Positions 7,305-12,105 of a DNA stretch of 12,105 nt are shown here, piece by piece (the first letter of the stretch is position 1; the number at the start of each line of letters is the position of its first letter). Where the stretch lies: NCBI GenBank assembly GCA_038232935.1, contig JBBSMX010000128.1:1-12105 (forward strand), in the 5' to 3' direction. This DNA comes from JBBSMX01 sp038232935. Lineage in GTDB: Bacteria > Bacteroidota > Rhodothermia > Rhodothermales > JANQRZ01. The notes under the pieces are model-generated. The model saw only the letters and a list, made by a program, of their open reading frames with translations. It did no database searches and was not told the origin of the DNA. Position numbers and translations under genes: made by a program.

Positions 7305-7328
7305 AAGAAAGGGTTTCACCGAATGCAA
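7299..7328 (-). promoter_or_regulatory. Bacteroidota-type promoter of the membrane protein-regulator operon
   Basis: On the minus strand: TTG (7328-7326), exactly 19 bases, then TTACTTTG (7306-7299). Spacing and sequence fit the Bacteroidota primary-sigma pattern TTG...TAnnTTTG. The same architecture (TTG-N19-TTAATTTG) is found before the fic gene, which supports both. Confidence 0.6.
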
Positions 7329-7346
7329 ACGCAATATGCAGCGTCC

Positions 7347-8207
7347 TTATTCGGCGGGCACAAACGCGATGATTCGCAGCGGCCCACCGCTCCCGCCCCG
7401 GATCTTCATCGGCAGTGCCGCCACGACGAACCCGTGCACCGGAAGGCTGCCCACGTTCGCGACGTTCTCGAACGCGGGGATGTTGGCGTCGAACAGCGCC
7501 CGATGCGATTCGAACAGCGTGGACTGCCCGTAGTCGATGCTCGGTGTGTCGAGCCCGATGGCGTGGACGGCGCGCTGCGCGACGAGCCAGCGGGCCGCGT
7601 CGGGGTGGAGGCCAGGGAAGTGCAGCTTGGCGACGGCCTCGGCCCCGCGCTCGTCGGTGCCCATGTAGCGGAGTCGGTCGGGCCAGAATTGCGCGTAGCC
7701 CGTGTTCAGCAGCACGATGACGCCGTCGGGCAGGCGACCGTGCTCGGCCTCCCACGCCTCGAAGTCCGCGACGCTCACCTGATAGTCCGCGTCGGCGAGC
7801 GCGGCCTCCGACACGTCCACGACGACGGCCGGGCCGACGAGGTGACCGAGCGGGATCGCGTCCACGGTCTGGCGGCCTTCGGCGAAGTGGAGCGGCGCAT
7901 CGAGGTGGGTGCCGCCGTGTTCGGCCGAGCGGAAGGTGTTGGATGCGTAGTAGTAGCCCTTCTCGGTGAGACCCGCGAACTCCGATTCCAGCACGAAGCC
8001 GTCCTCCGTCGGCCAGTAGATCGTCTCAGCGCCGAGTTGTACTGGATCTTTCGCAGGAGCGGCGTGCGGCTCGTGGACAGCGGCGTGCGGCGAATCAGAA
8101 TCGTGCGGTAGCGGACGCGGCGTTTGCCGAGGCGCTGTTCGGGTGAGCTGTTCAGGACAGGCAGAATTGACCTTCCGTGTCGATTGAATTGCAAATATCG
8201 GTGTCAT
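7347..8207 (-). CDS. Metal-dependent cyclase/hydrolase family protein (kynurenine formamidase-like fold)
   Basis: Member of the 'cyclase' family (pfam04199), which includes kynurenine formamidases and other amide or ester hydrolases; the substrate here is unknown. Length is 286 aa. The metal-binding motif HxGTHxDxPxHF is intact as H97-GGT-H101-L-D103-AP-L-H107-F. Conserved later stretches include VIVLLNTGYAQFW (163-175), HPDAARWLV (201-209), AIGLDTPSIDYG (216-227) and the C-terminal VVAALPMKI. The N-terminus is odd: about 50 residues of unordered sequence with a PHAA repeat (encoded by a duplicated 12-bp GC segment). The usual DLTHPL-type first strand is missing, reading DPVQL instead. The only in-frame start after the upstream stop is the ATG at 8207, which overlaps the divergent fic promoter. 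Confidence 0.83.
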   Translation of the reverse strand: MTPIFAIQSTRKVNSACPEQLTRTAPRQTPRPLPHDSDSPHAAVHEPHAAPAKDPVQLGAETIYWPTEDGFVLESEFAGLTEKGYYYASNTFRSAEHGGTHLDAPLHFAEGRQTVDAIPLGHLVGPAVVVDVSEAALADADYQVSVADFEAWEAEHGRLPDGVIVLLNTGYAQFWPDRLRYMGTDERGAEAVAKLHFPGLHPDAARWLVAQRAVHAIGLDTPSIDYGQSTLFESHRALFDANIPAFENVANVGSLPVHGFVVAALPMKIRGGSGGPLRIIAFVPAE

Positions 8208-8218
8208 ATTTTAATTTG
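8189..8218 (+). promoter_or_regulatory. Bacteroidota-type promoter of the fic gene
   Basis: TTG (8189-8191), exactly 19 bases, then TTAATTTG (8211-8218), in AT-rich DNA. It would start transcription around 8225 and leave a short leader before the ATG at 8248. The element overlaps the first codons of the divergent cyclase gene. Confidence 0.6.
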
Positions 8219-8247
8219 AGACGGACAATGTTAAAAACTTTTCTATC

Positions 8248-9404
8248 ATGCCCGACGCCACTTCCTCTACTGGGACCTACCGCACGACCGCCGTCGGCGG
8301 CGAGACGGTCCGCGCGTTCGTACCCCACGCCCTCCCACCTACGCTCAACCTCGGTCCGGCGGACTACGACCTCATGGAGCGCGCCAACCGCGCGCTCGGT
8401 CGGCTCGACGGGATCACCATGCTGCTCCCGGACCGCGAGCTGTTCCTCTACCTCTACGTCCGCAAAGAGGCCGTCCTCTCGTCGCAGATCGAGGGCACGC
8501 AGTCGTCGCTGGGCGACCTCCTCCTCTACGAAGACGGTCGCACCCCCGGCGTCCCACTCGACGACGTTCAGGAGGTGTCGAACTACGTCGCCGCACTGAA
8601 CCACGGTCTGGCACGCCTTCGGAGTGGGTTCCCGCTCTCGCTCCGGCTCATCCGCGAGATCCACGGCGTCCTGCTTCGCGCGGGGCGCGGGGCCGACAAG
8701 ACGCCGGGCGAGTTCCGCCGCTCCCAAGTGTGGCTCGGAGGGGACCGCCCCGGTACCGCCCGGTTCGTCCCGCCGCCCGCGAACGAGGTGATGGCGTGCC
8801 TCGACCCCTTCGAACACTTCCTCTACGATCCCGACACACCCGTCCTCATCAAAGCGGCCCTCGCCCACGTCCAGTTCGAGACGATCCACCCGTTCCTCGA
8901 CGGCAATGGCCGCGTGGGGCGACTCCTCATCACGTTCCTCCTCTGCGTCGAGGACGTGCTCACCGACCCCATCCTTTACCTCTCACTCTACTTCAAGACC
9001 CACCGCGACGAGTATTACGAGAGGCTCCAGCGCGTCCGCACGCACGGCGAATGGGAGGCGTGGCTTCGGTTCTTCCTGCGCGGTGTCCAAGAAACCTCGA
9101 AGCAGGCCGTGGACACTGCCCGCGACATCCTCGCTCTCTTCGACCAAGATCGCGAGCGGATTCGGAAAGAGACGGGCGGCGGAGCCGGCTCCGTTCTCCG
9201 CGTTCACGAGACCATGCAGCGGCACCCGCTCCTGACGATCAAGGAGGCCGCGCGGCTAAGCGGCGTCTCTCATCCAACAGCAAAGGCCGCACTCGACAGT
9301 ATGGCGCGGCTTGGAATCACCCGCGAGATTACCGGGGGCAATTACCGGATGACCTATCTCTACAAGCCGTATATGGACATTCTGGAGCGCGGCACCGAGC
9401 CGCT

Positions 9405-9408
<4 letters not shown>
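8248..9408 (+). CDS. Fic-domain protein with C-terminal winged helix (probable AMP-transferase, class II)
   Basis: Fic-family enzyme, 386 aa, expected to transfer AMP from ATP to a protein hydroxyl group. The N-terminal Fic_N region spans about 25-115. It carries the inhibitory-helix motif (S/T)xxxE(G/N), seen as S78-SQI-E82-G83, so the protein is a class II Fic held in check by its own glutamate. The Fic core (about 130-235) has the full catalytic motif HPFLDGNGRVGR, with H214, D218, N220, R222 and R225 all present. A C-terminal winged-helix-like domain (about 318-372: LTIKEAARLSGVSHPTAKAALDSM) follows. This architecture resembles the single-protein Shewanella-type SoFic group. No separate antitoxin gene is adjacent. 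It is preceded by its own promoter and lacks a Shine-Dalgarno sequence. Its TAG overlaps the recG stop codon in convergent orientation. Confidence 0.93.
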
Positions 9409-11498
<2,090 letters not shown>

Positions 11499-11530
11499 GG
11501 GGAGGCGGGGGAGGTCGATGCGAGCAGGCG

Positions 11531-11538
11531 GGAATATA
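11531..11538 (-). promoter_or_regulatory. Possible -7 element for recG
   Basis: The minus strand reads TATATTCC within TTTTATATTCC, the only AT-rich patch in the recG upstream region, 33 bases before the GTG start. No TTG at the right spacing was found. It resembles the TATATTCG before the M36 peptidase gene. Confidence 0.3.
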
Positions 11539-11681
11539 AAATCGGTCCGGGCTCCCCGGTGTCACCATGCCTGCGGAGGGCGGAGAAGCGGGGCGAAAAG
11601 GGTGCTTAACTCCCTCTTCCGAATGGCCGAGACTTGAGGCCGAACCCCCTACCCCGCGTCCATGCCTATCAGGTAGTTACG

Positions 11682-12077
11682 ATGAAAGACGAATCGATCC
11701 AGGACACCCCGGCTCTGCCCGAGTCGGAGAACACGGGGGACGGCGCGTTCCTCGAAAGCGGTCTCGGCACGCTCGATGCGCCGACGGCGGAGATGGCGAG
11801 CCTGGATGAAATCGAAGAGGGGTTCTCGCCGCTCGAACTCGACGACCGCGTCGTGATCTCGCTGCTCTTCAACGAGCTGATCCGCATCGAACACGTCGAG
11901 GCGGCGTGGCAGCGCGCGCGCAAGTCGGAGCAGAGCGGCAAGCCGACCAAGCTGTGGCGCGCGCTAGCTCAACGTCAGTCGCGGGTTGAAGTAGAGAACG
12001 GGTTGGCAAGTCGCTGCGTCGTGCGTAGGGTGGAGTTGACCACTCCCCTCGCACCAGCAACCCCGCCAACCCGATGA
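11682..12077 (+). pseudogene. Truncated ORF: native N-terminal part fused in frame to foreign sequence
   Basis: The open frame has 131 codons from the ATG at 11682. Residues 1-94 use GC-rich host-like codons. An acidic linker (1-50) precedes a helical domain, LELDDRVVISLLFNELIRIEHVEAAW...KPTKLWRAL (51-95). This loosely resembles the N-terminal domain of type II secretion/pilus ATPases (GspE/PilB N-domain); that is a weak guess. From codon 95 (about 11964) codons switch to CTA, GCT, CAA, CGT, GTT, GTA, TTG, GCA and AGT, and the peptide loses any folded character. The same DNA forms a strong RNA-like hairpin. I read this as a host gene interrupted by a mobile element, with the last third and stop codon supplied by the insert. 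Alternatively it is a short real gene with a variable tail. An in-frame start at 11634 exists but has no support. Confidence 0.5.
11964..12073 (+). ncRNA. Structured RNA candidate, HEARO/omega-RNA-like, at the left end of a mobile element
   Basis: A dense nested fold is visible by eye. The outer stem CGGGTTGGC (11999-12007) pairs perfectly with GCCAACCCG (12065-12073). GCTG (12013-12016) pairs with CAGC (12055-12058), and GTGCG (12021-12025) with CGCAC (12050-12054). GTGG (12030-12033) pairs with CCAC (12040-12043) around the loop AGTTGA, with GG/CC extending it past one bulge. A separate TCAAC/GTTGA hairpin lies at 11969-11989. ATGA follows the outer stem directly. Position just before an ORF start, and next to a break in a host gene, suits an omega-RNA (HEARO) of an IscB/IsrB element, where the guide would come from the flanking host sequence just upstream. 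An IS110-type bridge RNA is the main alternative. Strand is assumed from the layout. Confidence 0.45.
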
Positions 12078-12105
12078 CCAGCAATGTACTCGACCAGGCC
12101 ACCCG
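12074..12105 (+). CDS. Possible start of a mobile-element ORF, cut by window end
   Basis: An ATG at 12074 directly after the hairpin overlaps the preceding TGA (ATGA) and opens MTSNVLDQATR before the window ends. The 'VLDQ' could correspond to the VFVLD-like opening of IscB/IsrB proteins, but ten residues cannot establish this. Confidence 0.18.
   Translation, partial: MTSNVLDQAT

Noticed and set aside
11967..12073. Integron attC site, suggested by GCTCAAC (matches RYYYAAC) at 11967-11973
   Set aside because: No GTTRRRY core occurs at the required distance downstream, and the strong closing stem does not involve this sequence.

Overview
This 12.1 kb window is GC-rich chromosomal DNA that looks like a Bacteroidota-related organism, most likely Rhodothermota (Rhodothermales). 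The inference rests on a secreted M36 metallopeptidase ending in a Por/T9SS-type sorting domain, on two well-formed Bacteroidota-type promoters (TTG, 19 bases, then TTAnTTTG), and on the general lack of Shine-Dalgarno sequences. I cannot name a genus. High GC leaves long antisense frames open, including a 959-codon one opposite recG; these are shadows.

Layout. 1-3305 (-): large secreted multidomain M36 (fungalysin-type) peptidase, whose last few dozen codons lie outside the window. 3595-3918 (-): small acidic protein of unknown function. 4070-5332 (-): CreD-family inner-membrane protein. 5394-6185 (-): undecaprenyl-diphosphate-synthase-family prenyltransferase. 6258-6593 (-): small winged-helix regulator, separated by one base from the gene before it in transcription order, a six-helix membrane protein (6595-7269, -). 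7347-8207 (-): metal-dependent cyclase/hydrolase. 8248-9408 (+): Fic-domain AMP-transferase-like protein, whose stop overlaps that of the convergent recG (9405-11498, -). 11682-12077 (+): an ORF whose N-terminal part looks native and whose last third appears to be foreign sequence.

Two parts deserve most attention. First, the 17-bp site ACTTTAC-N4-CAAAGT occurs exactly twice: over the -7 promoter element of the membrane protein-regulator pair (7288-7304), and just before the start codon of the prenyltransferase-CreD pair (6191-6207). This suggests a self-contained regulon in which the winged-helix protein controls both its own operon and a cell-envelope operon.

Second, at the right edge, codon use breaks sharply at about 11964. 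The sequence there folds into a long nested hairpin (11999-12073) that ends immediately before an ATGA. This looks like the left end of a mobile element carrying a structured RNA. The best candidate is a HEARO/omega-RNA of an IscB-type element, with an IS110-type bridge RNA as the main alternative. The window stops before the diagnostic ORF.
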